From contig NZ_CP149788.1 of NCBI RefSeq assembly GCF_037914945.1, positions 332,906 through 396,905 of the forward strand: 64,000 nt of DNA, given 5' to 3'. The position numbers and the translations under genes were made by a program. The DNA is from Haloterrigena sp. KLK7 (lineage in GTDB: Archaea; Halobacteriota; Halobacteria; Halobacteriales; Natrialbaceae). Below the pieces are notes generated by a model, which saw only the letters and a program-made list of their open reading frames with translations, searched no databases and was not told the origin of the DNA. This document shows positions 35,119-44,772 of this stretch, one piece after another; within the stretch, counting starts at the first letter, position 1; each line of letters starts with the position of its first letter.

Positions 35119-35775
35119 ATGACAACCGATACAGACCACCTCTGTCGCGCGTCGGACTCTCCCTCCAGTGACTCTCCCTCCGACGCCCCATCGGAACTGT
35201 CCCTAGATGAGATCTTCCATATCCTCCAGACCAACCGTCGAAGAGATGTGATCGACTATCTACTGGCCGAAGAGGGTCCCGTCAAGATGGGACATCTCGC
35301 CGAGGTCATCGCAGCGAAAGAGCATGAAACGACCGTTGCACAACTGACCTCTACCCAGCGCCAGCGCGTCTACATCCCACTCTATCAGACACACCTCCCG
35401 AAACTCGACGAGAAAGGAGTCATTGACTACAACAAGCCCCGCGGAATCGTACGCCCGGGCGATCGATTGGACCTCTTCCAGCCCTATCTAGAGGCAGCGA
35501 ACTCGAGTGACGGCGAGCGCTCGGAATCCGATCCCGACTCTCTCAGTGCGCGTATCACCAGCGACTATTACGGAGCAGCTATCGGGGCGAGCGCGAGTCT
35601 GCTGCTCGCCTCTGTGGGCGGTCTGCTGATTCCTGATCTGCCGCTCGTTGTGCTCATCACTACCCTGATCATTCTGGCGACAGTTGTGACGACGTTCTCC
35701 AACTTCCGGTCAGCGACCGAGCTTAATGACGCTGTGTCTACCACATTAACTTACAGTGAACAGAATAGTCGATAG
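35119..35775 (+). CDS. DUF7344 winged-helix protein with two membrane helices
   Basis: 218 aa. A Ser/Asp-rich start leads to a winged-helix domain at about 28-115: LSLDEIFHILQTNRRRDVID, then EEGPVKMGHLAEVIAAKEHE and HLPKLDEKGVIDYNKPRGIV. This matches the haloarchaeal DUF7344 type. The C-terminal half has two hydrophobic helices (AAIGASASLLLASVGGLLIP and VVLITTLIILATVVTTF), so it is anchored to the membrane. Targets are unknown. An 82-bp repeat starts 24 nt after the stop. Confidence 0.8.
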   Translation: MTTDTDHLCRASDSPSSDSPSDAPSELSLDEIFHILQTNRRRDVIDYLLAEEGPVKMGHLAEVIAAKEHETTVAQLTSTQRQRVYIPLYQTHLPKLDEKGVIDYNKPRGIVRPGDRLDLFQPYLEAANSSDGERSESDPDSLSARITSDYYGAAIGASASLLLASVGGLLIPDLPLVVLITTLIILATVVTTFSNFRSATELNDAVSTTLTYSEQNSR

Positions 35776-35798
35776 CGCAATCGCTGCTGATCATTAAC

Positions 35799-35880
35799 TG
35801 GGCAGAGGTGGTGGCCCGAGATCGCGACCATTCTTAGTGGATAATGAGTGGGTCGGAACGAGTGATGTGCAGACGGCCGT
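35799..35880. repeat. 82-bp dispersed repeat, copy B
   Basis: Same sequence as 32065-32147 with three substitutions and a one-base gap. Both copies lie just behind a gene for a signalling or regulatory protein. The flanks are unrelated, as expected of a small mobile element or an element end. Confidence 0.75.
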
Positions 35881-35928
35881 TCGGAGTGGGATTCAGCCGG
35901 GACGCCGTCTACATTAGCTAATCCTGTC

Positions 35929-36057
35929 ATGCACGAGCAGATCATCACTAGTAACCAGGAGACCGATCCAGACATCCGAACACCTGAGGTCGTCGACTCT
36001 GCATTCATGTCCATCAGTGAGCGCCACGATACCCTTGGCAAGTTCGCCCACAAGTAA
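35929..36057 (+). CDS. Possible 42-aa protein or protein fragment
   Basis: The frame MHEQIITSNQETDPDIRTPE then VVDSAFMSISERHDTLGKFA, ending HK, has protein-like composition. It could be the C-terminal end of a lost gene, as it starts shortly after repeat B. No family is recognised. Confidence 0.3.
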   Translation: MHEQIITSNQETDPDIRTPEVVDSAFMSISERHDTLGKFAHK

Positions 36058-36089
36058 CGCGCTCCAGTAGGGACGACAACTACGTGATT

Positions 36090-36545
36090 CTATTTTTTCG
36101 AAGGGAGTACAACGTGATCGAGCCAGAAATCTTCAATCGCTTGTGCGAGTCGCTCAAAACGTTCCGGTGACTCTGGTTTTTGGACGTAAGCGTTCGCGTG
36201 GAGATCGTACGTTTGAGCAACCTCTTCCGCTTCGTCTGACCTCGTCAGTACAATCACAGGTATCCGTTTTAACTCGGTGTGATTCTTTATCTCGGCAAGG
36301 ATCTTGAGGCCGTCAGTGCTGGGGAGATGGAGATCCAGAAAAACAAGATCGGGTCGTGAAGCGTCCTCGTAGTCGTCGCGTTGGTTGATGAAATTGAACG
36401 CTTCGTCGCCACTGGAGACAGTTGTTACTCTATTAGTGACTTCAGTCGTCTCGAACGAGTCGATGAAAGGTGAGACACTATCGGGGTCTGATTCAATAAG
36501 GAGGATGTTATATCCTTCACCTTCCCGTGAAGATTCCTCAACCAT
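36090..36545 (-). CDS. Single-domain response regulator (REC)
   Basis: 151 aa, one receiver domain. The phospho-acceptor is D71 (LVFLDLHLP); D20 contributes to the acidic pocket, T101 (VIVLTRS) and K123 (AYVQKPESP) complete the switch. The C-terminal DFWLDHVVLPSKK is typical of haloarchaeal stand-alone REC proteins of the Rcp1-like type. There is no output domain. It could receive phosphate from the kinase at 29989 or another kinase. Confidence 0.85.
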   Translation of the reverse strand: MVEESSREGEGYNILLIESDPDSVSPFIDSFETTEVTNRVTTVSSGDEAFNFINQRDDYEDASRPDLVFLDLHLPSTDGLKILAEIKNHTELKRIPVIVLTRSDEAEEVAQTYDLHANAYVQKPESPERFERLAQAIEDFWLDHVVLPSKK

Positions 36546-36806
36546 CTCTAAGTGCCATTATCAGGTAAAGGAACTCTACAGGGCGATAATTTCTATCCCC
36601 CAAAAATTTGGTGTATTGCTTCTTCGCTTCGCCAGGCTGACTGGTAGTTGTGCATCCTGTACTGAACAGTATGTACTTCGCCTGTACTGATCTCCCTACT
36701 GTGTTGGAGAAAGTAGGAAGGCGACGTACCACCGTACTAGCCGATCAGATAGCAGTGGCTGCTCCTCTATGAATGCTCAATAGGTGTGCATACTGACTGC
36801 TCGGAG
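36546..36806. other. Intergenic region with cctgtactga motifs
   Basis: It contains cctgtactgaacag near 36659 and cctgtactgatc near 36680, two direct copies about 22 nt apart. They resemble the ends of the element candidates at 45103 and 47259. No gene is supported. Confidence 0.45.
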
Positions 36807-37055
36807 TCAGTCGGTCTCATCAAAAAAGTCGTCCAACGGTTCGGCGAGTTCGTCGAGCCCGTTTCCATCTTCGCCAGGAATGTAGCGGACGACAATCATG
36901 TCTTGATCATCGACATTGCGCGTCGTATCGAGGCGCCTGGTTTGGTGCCAGATTCCTGTGACTGTGATCTGTCCATGTTCGGCATAGTGGTATCTTTCAC
37001 TATCCTCAATAACCCGGTCAGAGACTGAATCAGGACACTGTTCGTTGTTGTTCAT
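36807..37055 (-). CDS. Small conserved acidic protein of unknown function
   Basis: 82 aa from the ATG near 37055 (MNNNEQCPDSVSDRVIEDSE); the longer frame to 37139 is less likely. The core YHYAEHGQITVTGIWHQTRR then VDDQDMIVVRYIPGEDGNGL is clearly related to the fragment at 51611-51838 (HGSVKVTGIGQDVHSVDQAR ... TIVIRYAI), so a conserved family is represented twice in the window. The beta-strand pattern suggests a small barrel. The function is unknown. Confidence 0.65.
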   Translation of the reverse strand: MNNNEQCPDSVSDRVIEDSERYHYAEHGQITVTGIWHQTRRLDTTRNVDDQDMIVVRYIPGEDGNGLDELAEPLDDFFDETD

Positions 37056-37285
37056 TAAGTGTGGTACTGCCCCAGATCTGTTTTCTCTCATGTCTGCGAG
37101 AGATGGTCTTGTCCTACTCTCAGAAGTAGTGACCATCACTATCTACCCAACCTAATAGTAACTGCGTGTGCTTACTGATCGAAATCCGTGATATTACCCA
37201 ACTGAGATCTTCTCTCTTAGTAAGCGTGATACAATTACCTCGTCCTCCCGTGCGGCGACGAAATCGATTCCAGTCACGGTTGTTG

Positions 37286-38197
37286 CTACGTCATGAATGG
37301 GGTGATTGACGCGATATGCTGGGCCACTGTTGCCACCCGGAGAATAAACGCTATCAGGAGCGCAAGAGGGATGAGACCAACCACAGCCGTCAGGAGAGCG
37401 AAAACGAATAGCATTGGCATAGGGGCAGCCGCCGTGGGAAAGGTAGCGAGCTGGACGAGTAACGCGACTGGGAGCGAAATCGCCAGCACACCGACATACA
37501 GGAGTGAGCGAGAGAGCTGTGCGAGTTCCTCCTTCATGAACGCGGTCGTAAAGTACTGTCGAGCGATGTCGAGATTCTTCAAATCCGCGCTCAAGGCATC
37601 GAGCGTGGACAGCAGTTGTTCGTGCTCATCCCCCTCGTAAGCCGACTCAAGCTGATGACATTCGTGAATGTGGGTCGCGTATTCGATACCGAGGAGGGGA
37701 ACGATCACTGAAGAAAGCTTATCCGGCCCCGTCCCGAGTTCCTCGCTAATCTGATCGCACTCCTCCGGTAGCTCATCGATAAGGTGGGTATCCGGGTCAC
37801 CGCTCGAGTTCGGGAGAAATTCCGCGAGCGAATCGGTCCGTTCTCGGGTCTGCTGAAGGAGCTGTTGCAGGAAGTCGGCTGGATCCGTCGGTGGTGCCGG
37901 CTGGTCAAGTGCTGCCTGCCGATAATCGTCCGATTGGTCGATCTCGTCTCGGAGCGACCCCGGTGACTCTAGTTCCTGGGAGAGAATCACTTGGTTGATC
38001 GCGACCACAAGGGTGATGAGCGTGATATTCCCCCCGATCAATGCGCTCGCGATATAGATCAACGGCGTGAGATTGCGGATGGCGAACTGTGAGAAGAGAG
38101 GGATAAGCACCACCACAGCCATGGTGAAGAGTATCCCAGTGGCGACACTGAACCGATCCCCTGAGAGGAGCAACCATCGACTGACTCGGTCGTCCAT
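37286..38197 (-). CDS. Four-helix membrane protein with a cytoplasmic helical domain
   Basis: 303 aa from the ATG at 38197 (MDDRVSRWLLLSGDRFSVAT). Two N-terminal membrane helices (ILFTMAVVVLIPLF and PLIYIASALIGGNITLITLV) precede a helical domain of about 150 residues rich in Glu and Leu. Two C-terminal helices follow (YVGVLAISLPVALLVQLATF and FALLTAVVGLIPLALLIAFI). The layout recalls haloarchaeal membrane proteins of unknown function. It has no close partner. Confidence 0.65.
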   Translation of the reverse strand: MDDRVSRWLLLSGDRFSVATGILFTMAVVVLIPLFSQFAIRNLTPLIYIASALIGGNITLITLVVAINQVILSQELESPGSLRDEIDQSDDYRQAALDQPAPPTDPADFLQQLLQQTRERTDSLAEFLPNSSGDPDTHLIDELPEECDQISEELGTGPDKLSSVIVPLLGIEYATHIHECHQLESAYEGDEHEQLLSTLDALSADLKNLDIARQYFTTAFMKEELAQLSRSLLYVGVLAISLPVALLVQLATFPTAAAPMPMLFVFALLTAVVGLIPLALLIAFILRVATVAQHIASITPFMT

Positions 38198-38398
38198 TCG
38201 TTGATTGGTACTTCGCCGGTCAGCCGGAAAAGGTGTGGTGCCTCTCTTCACCTTCTCTCTGTATCAGGATTTCATCCTCCGATTACGAACGATCTTTGTG
38301 CCCCCTATACTGACCGTGATATTCGGTTAGTAACAAGTGAATCAGAGACTCGGGGTTGCAGAGTGTGCCTATATATCGCTCAATACCGACTGTAGTAA

Positions 38399-38641
38399 TC
38401 AAAATTTGATAGCAGTATGGGGTGGTGGTGTATACAAGACCTCTGCATAACCGTCTTCAGCCACTCTCATAGAATGGCAGACATCGGCTGTTTCACTGGC
38501 CCAACCACAAAGCAGACCGATGGCTGTCGTTACTTCAACGTCATCTCGACCTGAGAGAATTCTCGATTTCTCAAGCGGGTACTCCAGAGCAGTATCAGAC
38601 TCGGTGGACCGCCCCATCGCGACCAGTACATAGCAGTTCAT
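38399..38641 (-). pseudogene. Degenerate UspA-like fragment
   Basis: The first 28 residues (NCYVLVAMGRSTESDTALEY PLEKSR in two pieces) resemble the start of UspA proteins (YVLVATDGSTEAD.ALE.ALE.A). The following sequence does not, and the frame ends early. It lies 6 nt after the NRAMP-like gene; transporter-UspA pairs are common in haloarchaea. I read it as a decayed partner. Confidence 0.45.
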
Positions 38642-38647
38642 GACGGC

Positions 38648-39889
38648 TCATAGCCACCCGGAAATGGTGGTTGCCAGCGATTCCGCCGTCAGGACGCTTC
38701 CAAGGAGCATCACGAGTGCGACGAGCGCGAACGCAACATTCTCTTTCCGGCTGACATCGGTATGGTAGTTCACCGCGCCGATCAGCGCGAAGATCGTGAT
38801 TGGAAGCGCGATTAACCCATTGACGGCTGGCATGATGATTGCCATCCTGACCGGCGTAAAGCCGGTGTTCGCGAGGAGCCAGAGCGCCGTTACCGCTGAG
38901 AGGCCGATTAGTCCGACGACTGTTGCTCGGAACAGTTTGTCACCGAACACTGTATGTCGGCCCATCGCCTGTGGGACCATGTATCCGGCACCGAACAGAG
39001 TACCGGTCGCCGACGAGAAACTCGCTAACAGCGCCGCGATAAGGAAGACATAGAGCGCGGCATTGCCCAAGATTGCGGCGAGTGGTTCGCCTGGCCCCGT
39101 CAGCGTCATCTGGCCCTCAGTGAGCGTGATCGCGGAGACGACCATCACGAAGGCGCCGATCGTGAGCGTCGTCGTGATCCCCGCAGCGTTGTCGCGTCGG
39201 TAGGTGTTGACGTCGTTCCACTCTTTCGTCGGCCCCATGCTCGACTGAATGAAGAAGTTCGGCCAGTAGACAGTTGTTCCCAACAGCGCGATGATTGCAG
39301 TCAGATAGCCAATCTCGCCTCGAATCATCGGGACGAGGCCCGCGGCGACATCTTGGATAGGAACGTCGAGCCCGATCAGCAGGAGGCTGTACGAGCCGAA
39401 GATGACGATCACCATTGTGGCGATTACGCCCTCGATGCGCTCGTAGACTCGCAACTCGACGAGCGCCACGCCGACACCGGCGGACAGCAGGATACCGATG
39501 ATCACGTTGTCTAAGCCCGGCACGAGCCATGCCAGTGCCGCGCCTGCGATTGCGTAGTTAGACACTGACCACAAGCCGCTCATCAATGCCATCAGAATCA
39601 CCAGCACTGATCCACTCGGTCCGGGGAGCAAATCGACGATGTAATTGGTGAGCGGTTCTCGCTCGACTGCGAGCCGTGCCGACATATCGTGGAGCGCAAT
39701 ATCAACGAGAAATGCCAGTGGGAGCACCCACAAGAGTGCAAACGCGAAGTTTGCGCCAGTGTCGGCAAGGATATACACTGAGCCAGCACCGAACACATTT
39801 GCAGCGAATAGAACACCGAGACCGTATGACTCGAGGAAATCAGCGACTCCAGACTGGACTCGGCCGATCTGGTAGTTTTCACTTGCCAT
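38648..39889 (-). CDS. NRAMP-family metal ion transporter-like protein
   Basis: 413 aa with about eleven helices. The overall pattern (FGAGSVYILADTGANFAFAL early, NFFIQSSMGPTKEWND in the middle) fits the NRAMP family in the LeuT fold. However, the metal-binding DPGN of helix 1 is replaced by sequence around ANVFGAGS, and the MPH of helix 6 by SSMGP. Canonical Mn/Fe binding is therefore doubtful. Relatives that move Mg or amino acids are possible. A UspA remnant follows. Confidence 0.75.
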   Translation of the reverse strand: MASENYQIGRVQSGVADFLESYGLGVLFAANVFGAGSVYILADTGANFAFALLWVLPLAFLVDIALHDMSARLAVEREPLTNYIVDLLPGPSGSVLVILMALMSGLWSVSNYAIAGAALAWLVPGLDNVIIGILLSAGVGVALVELRVYERIEGVIATMVIVIFGSYSLLLIGLDVPIQDVAAGLVPMIRGEIGYLTAIIALLGTTVYWPNFFIQSSMGPTKEWNDVNTYRRDNAAGITTTLTIGAFVMVVSAITLTEGQMTLTGPGEPLAAILGNAALYVFLIAALLASFSSATGTLFGAGYMVPQAMGRHTVFGDKLFRATVVGLIGLSAVTALWLLANTGFTPVRMAIIMPAVNGLIALPITIFALIGAVNYHTDVSRKENVAFALVALVMLLGSVLTAESLATTISGWL

Positions 39890-40302
39890 TGCGGACCACC
39901 TCGCAGTCCTCTCGATGCATCGCCCATCGGAGAGAAGGTCTCTCCATGATAGGGATTCACAGCCAAGGTACGCGAATGGATTAGGCTTGCGTGAGCAACT
40001 GCTGGGTAAATCACTTGCAATTGAGAGGCTCGTTTAGGGTCTCGTTTTGGTTCAATATATAATAAAATAATTATTGATGGGAACGACAAATCGGTGTTAG
40101 TGACCGTGACGATTCGCTTTAACGATGCAGATCCATGGGAGAGAGGGCCGTGCTTGAAAGACGAGTTATAGAAATCATTACCGGCCTAGTTACTTATTTG
40201 CCTATCTAGAGTACGAGCGGCATCGAAACTGGCCTCTCGAAGGATTTCGATCTCGGTTCCTCTATGGTGGCTATTTACCGCCAGAACGTGACAATTCGGA
40301 TG

Positions 40303-40962
40303 ATGGCTACTGAGGCCACCTTTACGGTTCCGTCCGATCAGTTCCCCTTAGGAACGATCTTCGAACAGTTGCCGGACGTGACTGTCGAACTGGAACGGAT
40401 CATCCCGGCTCAGGACGTCGTAATACCGTACTTCTGGGTGCGAGGAACTGTGATTGACGACGTCGAGGACGCGTTTACCAGCCATCCCGGCGTGGAAGAC
40501 ATTCGCCTCGTCGATTCGGTCGCAGACGAGTACCTGTTACGTGTCGAGTGGGCGCTAGAGTATTCCGGTGTGCTAAGTACACTGGTAGAGACGGAGATCC
40601 CACTCATCAAAGCGATTGGCACGAACCAGCAATGGACGTTCGATGTACGCGGCGATTCTCGAAGCGACCTCGCGGACTTTCAGGAGCGCTGCCAAGAGCG
40701 GGAGATCCCGATCACGCTCACGGAGATACACGCACTGACACCAGTCGAGACGGTCACTGAGGAAGCACTCACCGAAACCCAGCAAGAGGCGCTGGTACTC
40801 GCCTACCAGCGCGGGTACTTCGAATCCCCACGCGAGGTGACGATGGAAGAGATCGGCGACGAACTCGGCATTTCCCAGCAGGCTGTCGCGTCTCGTCTCC
40901 GGCGTGGAATCAAGCGCATTCTCGGGAGTACACTTTCCGAGACTGGACAGCTACATCGATAG
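40303..40962 (+). CDS. Bat-type helix-turn-helix regulator
   Basis: 219 aa from the ATG at 40303 (MATEATFTVPSDQFPLGTIF); upstream ATGs to 40264 are also open. The N-terminal 150 residues form the GAF/HTH-associated domain found with bacterio-opsin-activator proteins. The C-terminal HTH is clear: LTETQQEALVLAYQRGYFES then PREVTMEEIGDELGISQQAV, ending ASRLRRGIKRIL. Such proteins control metabolic and stress genes in haloarchaea. The gene has no operon partner. Confidence 0.85.
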   Translation: MATEATFTVPSDQFPLGTIFEQLPDVTVELERIIPAQDVVIPYFWVRGTVIDDVEDAFTSHPGVEDIRLVDSVADEYLLRVEWALEYSGVLSTLVETEIPLIKAIGTNQQWTFDVRGDSRSDLADFQERCQEREIPITLTEIHALTPVETVTEEALTETQQEALVLAYQRGYFESPREVTMEEIGDELGISQQAVASRLRRGIKRILGSTLSETGQLHR

Positions 40963-41031
40963 GCACTGAAAAAGGGTGTTGTATAGCACCAAGTCACTCT
41001 CACGCTGCTGGCCGTTGACAGTAGGTATACT

Positions 41032-41202
41032 ATGCCCGATGGGAAGATCGAACGAACAGTCGCTGCGTGTCTCTCCTGTGGGTCCGTCTATGCGGCTCGA
41101 AAATGGAGTGACGGGACAATTCAACCGATTGGGAGGGGTGGCTGTCAATGTGGATCAACGCAGTTCCGAGTCATGAAAGAGACGAGTACTCCCACTCTCT
41201 AA
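41032..41202 (+). CDS. Small zinc-ribbon protein
   Basis: 56 aa, ATG at 41032. Two zinc knuckles: C13-x2-C16 (ACLSCGSVY) and CxC (GGCQCGSTQF). It is a shorter paralogue of the protein at 19925-20128, sharing CGS(V/I)..AR..SDG.I..IG. Such single-zinc mini-proteins are widespread in haloarchaea; most are unstudied. It follows the bat-type regulator after 69 nt on the same strand and may be co-transcribed. Confidence 0.72.
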   Translation: MPDGKIERTVAACLSCGSVYAARKWSDGTIQPIGRGGCQCGSTQFRVMKETSTPTL

Positions 41203-42161
41203 GAGGCAGACATCAATGACCAGTGTCGCGTATTCCACACATAGGGGCGCTGAGTGCATGGTTTTGTTTTCTCCACGCGAAATATCCGGGGTTATCGTTT
41301 GAATTCAGTTGCTGTGTTCACCAAGCGCTCTTGGTATGGACTAGGTGGTCAACAACCCGTCTCGTTACATCCTTCGCCACTAAGGAGTGCGAACATTCTG
41401 AACTGTCGTTAAAACGCATAACAGAGGCCGAGTGATCTTCTAACAGGAATTTAGGCACGAGCGCGGGTATGCTCGGGCGCGTCAGCCTTGTTGTTAGCGT
41501 AGGCATTGTACGCCGAGAGAACGGCGGTGGCCGCCCCAAGATTGCAGTCCCGGTAGCCAGCAGCGTTTCGCTCCCCATGTCAATGAGGGTTCGAGAGCGT
41601 CCTCAGACAGTTCCTCAATCGTCCGAATCTCTTTCAGACGAACCAGACCTTCCCGACAGCAGCAATACCTCAAGCGGAGTCAGGACTATGGATTCGGTGT
41701 CAGCGCTCTTGCGGGAGAATACTGGAGAGAACGACTTCCCGTCATAGCCCCACCTTGTGACTAGAACTACTTAAAGAACGACCGGGTCGGATCTTTTGCA
41801 GAAACCACGTCTATGGCTTATTTGGGACTTCTTACTGCCGTTCACGGAGTAGAAACAGTATTGGGGGTTTTTGAGAATGAGGCGAGTGGTGACACTCGCG
41901 GCGCTGTCGCAGATCAAGGTGCAACGCTGGGGGTGGCGCGTTGCACTACAGGAGCTCATTCCTATCAGTGTGCCGCGAGTGTGGGAGAAGATACCATATC
42001 TATCCATATAAAACTACTCTGAACTACTACCCCGTTACCTAGTCAATCCTACTACTCGAGGACGTCGACAGGATAGCGTCTCTCTTCCGTCACGCTGGGT
42101 TGATGCCTGTCGAGTTACTGTCGTTTCACTTCTCCTACCTAGGTGACAGCGCGTCCCGAGC
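41203..42161. other. Long region without a supported gene
   Basis: About 960 nt. On the minus strand near 41480-41680 the text LVRLKEIRTIEELSEDALEP and, in a neighbouring frame, NLGAATAVLSAYNAYANNKA resembles the end of an SPW-type membrane protein, so a decayed gene may lie here. The frames at 41771-42022 show no protein pattern. Confidence 0.4.
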
Positions 42162-43820
42162 TCACGAGGAGGTGACCGTTCGCTCGAACTTCTGGATCGC
42201 GTCATCACTCCCCGCGACGATCACTTCGTCGTCGGCCTTGATGGTGGTACGTTCGTCAGTGTGGACAGTGTCGGCGCGCGAGACGCCAACCACGGTCCAC
42301 CCGTGTTCAGTGTTGTGACGGGCGTCCGCCAGTGACTCGCCGGCAAACGGGGCCGCGTCGGCCCGAATTAGGCGAATCTGGCTCGTTGGAGCCATGACTC
42401 GTTCTCCGTGGACCTCTGCCGCGACAAGTCGAGTCGACACTTGTTGAATAGAGAGAACGTAATCGGCGCCCGCTCTGAACGCTGCCCTCGTCTTATCACC
42501 ATCTGTCACACGTGCAAGAATTTCCACTTCGCTGGAAAGCGAGCGAGCTATGGCGATGGTCATCAATGCGGTCGAGTCATTGTCGACGGTGACAATCAGC
42601 GCCGAAGCACTGTCGATGCCGGCTTCATGGAGTGTTTCTGGTTCAGTAATATCGCCAACGACATCGGGATTACGTTCCGCCGATTCGTCGATAGTCGTCA
42701 CTGAAACATCCGCTGGGAGCGCCTCGAGGGCTGCTGTTCCACCCTCACCGAAGCCGGCGACGATAAGATGTGAGGGTGTCCCGATGCGCCGCGTCTGGAC
42801 ACCTCCTATCTCGTTCGTTATCTCATCGATCTCACTCTCTGGTCCAGCGATAACCAGAACGGTATTAGGCGTGAGTTTGTCGTCAGGCGATGGCGGCAGG
42901 CGCAATTCGCCGTCGAACCAACCGGCGACTAATGTCAGGTTCGGGTGGTTCGCGATCGGTGAGTTCCGCACCCGAACATCGTGGAGGGGGCTATTCCGCC
43001 GGACGAGTATCTCGCGGACGTCGACCTCGTCCCCGTCGGACTGGTCTGCAACCGTGACGGGCATCGTCGCTTTCTCCGCCAGTCGCTGGCCAATCAGCGC
43101 GTGAGGGGCGACGCTGCGGTTGACACCGATTTCCGTGAGTGCCGTCTCGTGGCGTGTCGACTCCGTGAAACTGACCACCCGTAGGTCCTCATTGGCTTCC
43201 AGAGCGGTCAGAACGATATTCGCAGTTTTGTCGCCAGCGTCAGTGATGAGTAGCGATGCTCGTTCGATCGTAGCACGGTCGAGGTCAGTTCGCTCCTCAG
43301 GGTCGCCCTTGATAGCCTGATAGCCGTCATCAGAGAGGCGCTTCGCTTCCTCCTCATCGGATTCGATGAGAACGTAGTCGATATCGAGTTCTTCGAGTTC
43401 GTCAAGGAGCATATCGGTGTCACGCTGGTACTCCGCGATAACCACGTGGTTGTTCTTAGACGTGAGGCGGTCAGCGAGGTTCAGCGGCGTTCGTTCAAAT
43501 AGTGGGATTACCAGAACACGCAGCGTGACGAATCCGATGATGACTCCCGTCACCTGGATCGACACCATCAGGACGTTCATCGCCGGCGTCGCCCAGGGCG
43601 AATCCGCTCCGAATCCGGTCGTTGTCATCGTCTCGACTACCGTCTGGAACGACCGGAAGATAGACTGAGGGCGGTTTTCGAGCGCTCGCATTCCCCAGTT
43701 GTAGACGACAGTGTAGAAGAGGACGACTAAAACAAGACTAACCAGGAAAATCAATAACAGCCGTTGACGTTGTGTGAGATCACGCGGATGCAATCCTTCA
43801 ATGTCTACAAGTTCGCGCAT
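42162..43820 (-). CDS. Two-helix potassium channel with two RCK (TrkA) modules
   Basis: 552 aa. Two membrane helices (LLLIFLVSLVLVVLFYTVVY and about 85-105) flank a pore loop with the selectivity filter TTGFG at 67-71. Two TrkA_N-TrkA_C pairs follow. The first starts at about 123 (NHVVIAEYQRDTDMLLDELE; the glycine motif is unusual), the second at about 340 (HLIVAGFGEGGTAALEALPA), with TrkA_C domains after each. Such channels are gated by nucleotides or ions bound by the RCK ring. The fused second RCK makes a full ring from one gene. Confidence 0.87.
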   Translation of the reverse strand: MRELVDIEGLHPRDLTQRQRLLLIFLVSLVLVVLFYTVVYNWGMRALENRPQSIFRSFQTVVETMTTTGFGADSPWATPAMNVLMVSIQVTGVIIGFVTLRVLVIPLFERTPLNLADRLTSKNNHVVIAEYQRDTDMLLDELEELDIDYVLIESDEEEAKRLSDDGYQAIKGDPEERTDLDRATIERASLLITDAGDKTANIVLTALEANEDLRVVSFTESTRHETALTEIGVNRSVAPHALIGQRLAEKATMPVTVADQSDGDEVDVREILVRRNSPLHDVRVRNSPIANHPNLTLVAGWFDGELRLPPSPDDKLTPNTVLVIAGPESEIDEITNEIGGVQTRRIGTPSHLIVAGFGEGGTAALEALPADVSVTTIDESAERNPDVVGDITEPETLHEAGIDSASALIVTVDNDSTALMTIAIARSLSSEVEILARVTDGDKTRAAFRAGADYVLSIQQVSTRLVAAEVHGERVMAPTSQIRLIRADAAPFAGESLADARHNTEHGWTVVGVSRADTVHTDERTTIKADDEVIVAGSDDAIQKFERTVTSS

Positions 43821-44003
43821 TTAGTGGCCACCAGTCAGACCGTCGTTAGGACCTCTGATTAGTTAAGTGCCGACTTTGCTAGAGCGTACTCTCGTCACCC
43901 TGTATCGGCGGTGATCGCGAGGACTGTGCCCAGTTCGAGGAACTGCTCGGAGCCGGATTCGAAGAGTGATCACGACGAATGTTCATGTTCGAGGTGAGCA
44001 CTA

Positions 44004-44087
44004 GTGGCGACTGAAACAGCGCTTGTCGACGTCGGCATCCTCTTTACCGCGATCGCACTCGCCGGTCTCCTCTCGAGCCGTTGTTAG
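44004..44087 (+). pseudogene. N-terminal stub of a CPA2-type cation:proton antiporter
   Basis: The frame reads ATETALVDVGILFTAIALAG then LLSSRC before a stop. This resembles the first helix of haloarchaeal KefB/CPA2 antiporters (.LV.VGILF.A.ALAG.LA.R.G). Only 27 codons remain. It lies next to the K+ channel gene, so the two may once have formed an ion-homeostasis set. Confidence 0.45.
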
Positions 44088-44350
44088 CTGCAGTAAGCGA
44101 CGACCTCGCTGGCGCTGAGTGAACTGATCGGGATGTAAAAAGGGGTGGGACGTCGTGTTGGAACAGACTATTCTCGTAGGATCGAGCACCGTTCGTCGAT
44201 AGCGACGGTTTCGACTGGATGTGCAATATCGCTTGTAGACTGTTTACCGTTAGGAACAATGGAATCTTTGTCCCATCACATTTCGTTGGCCGATCGAATG
44301 TCTGATTGGTCTCCCCATCATGTTATCGTGTGGCGCACCGTACTACCCGT

Positions 44351-44503
44351 ATGAAGTGCCCACAATGCAACGAGAGCAAGGCCGAGCGAATGCTGATCCA
44401 TTACAAGAATGCCACCGTGTTGGCGTACCTCTGTCAGGAGTGTGCCGACCGAGCACGTCGCGATACGGAGGTCACTGACTTGGTTTCTGCCCCAGACCGG
44501 TAA
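44351..44503 (+). CDS. Small zinc-ribbon protein
   Basis: 50 aa from the ATG at 44351. Two CxxC knuckles: C3-x2-C6 (MKCPQCNES) and C28-x2-C31 (YLCQECADRA), separated by a strand-rich stretch. This is a classic one-zinc ribbon. An in-frame ATG upstream lies in poor sequence. Its role is unknown; it stands alone on the plus strand. Confidence 0.65.
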   Translation: MKCPQCNESKAERMLIHYKNATVLAYLCQECADRARRDTEVTDLVSAPDR

Positions 44504-44772
44504 CTGATCGCCATCGATTCGATTACAAGCAGTACCGTCCACGGACTGTCTGTCGTCAATCTGAATCTCTCGATCGTCATTGCGAGGGGACTCATCATGG
44601 AAACTGAGGACGGGTACATCTTGATCTGATATCTACAGAACCCGGCGTGAGAGTCTAACTGGTATCGTGGAACCCCGTTTCCCACACGCTACCCTAGGTA
44701 GGAACCGATAGAACCCTCGTTCAGACTATCGATATTCCCTGTTCCAAACACTGTCATTGCACCATCCCCATC

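Noticed and set aside
42550..43104. 184-aa plus-strand frame opposite the K+ channel
   Set aside because: Ser/Arg-rich shadow without motifs; the minus strand encodes the channel.
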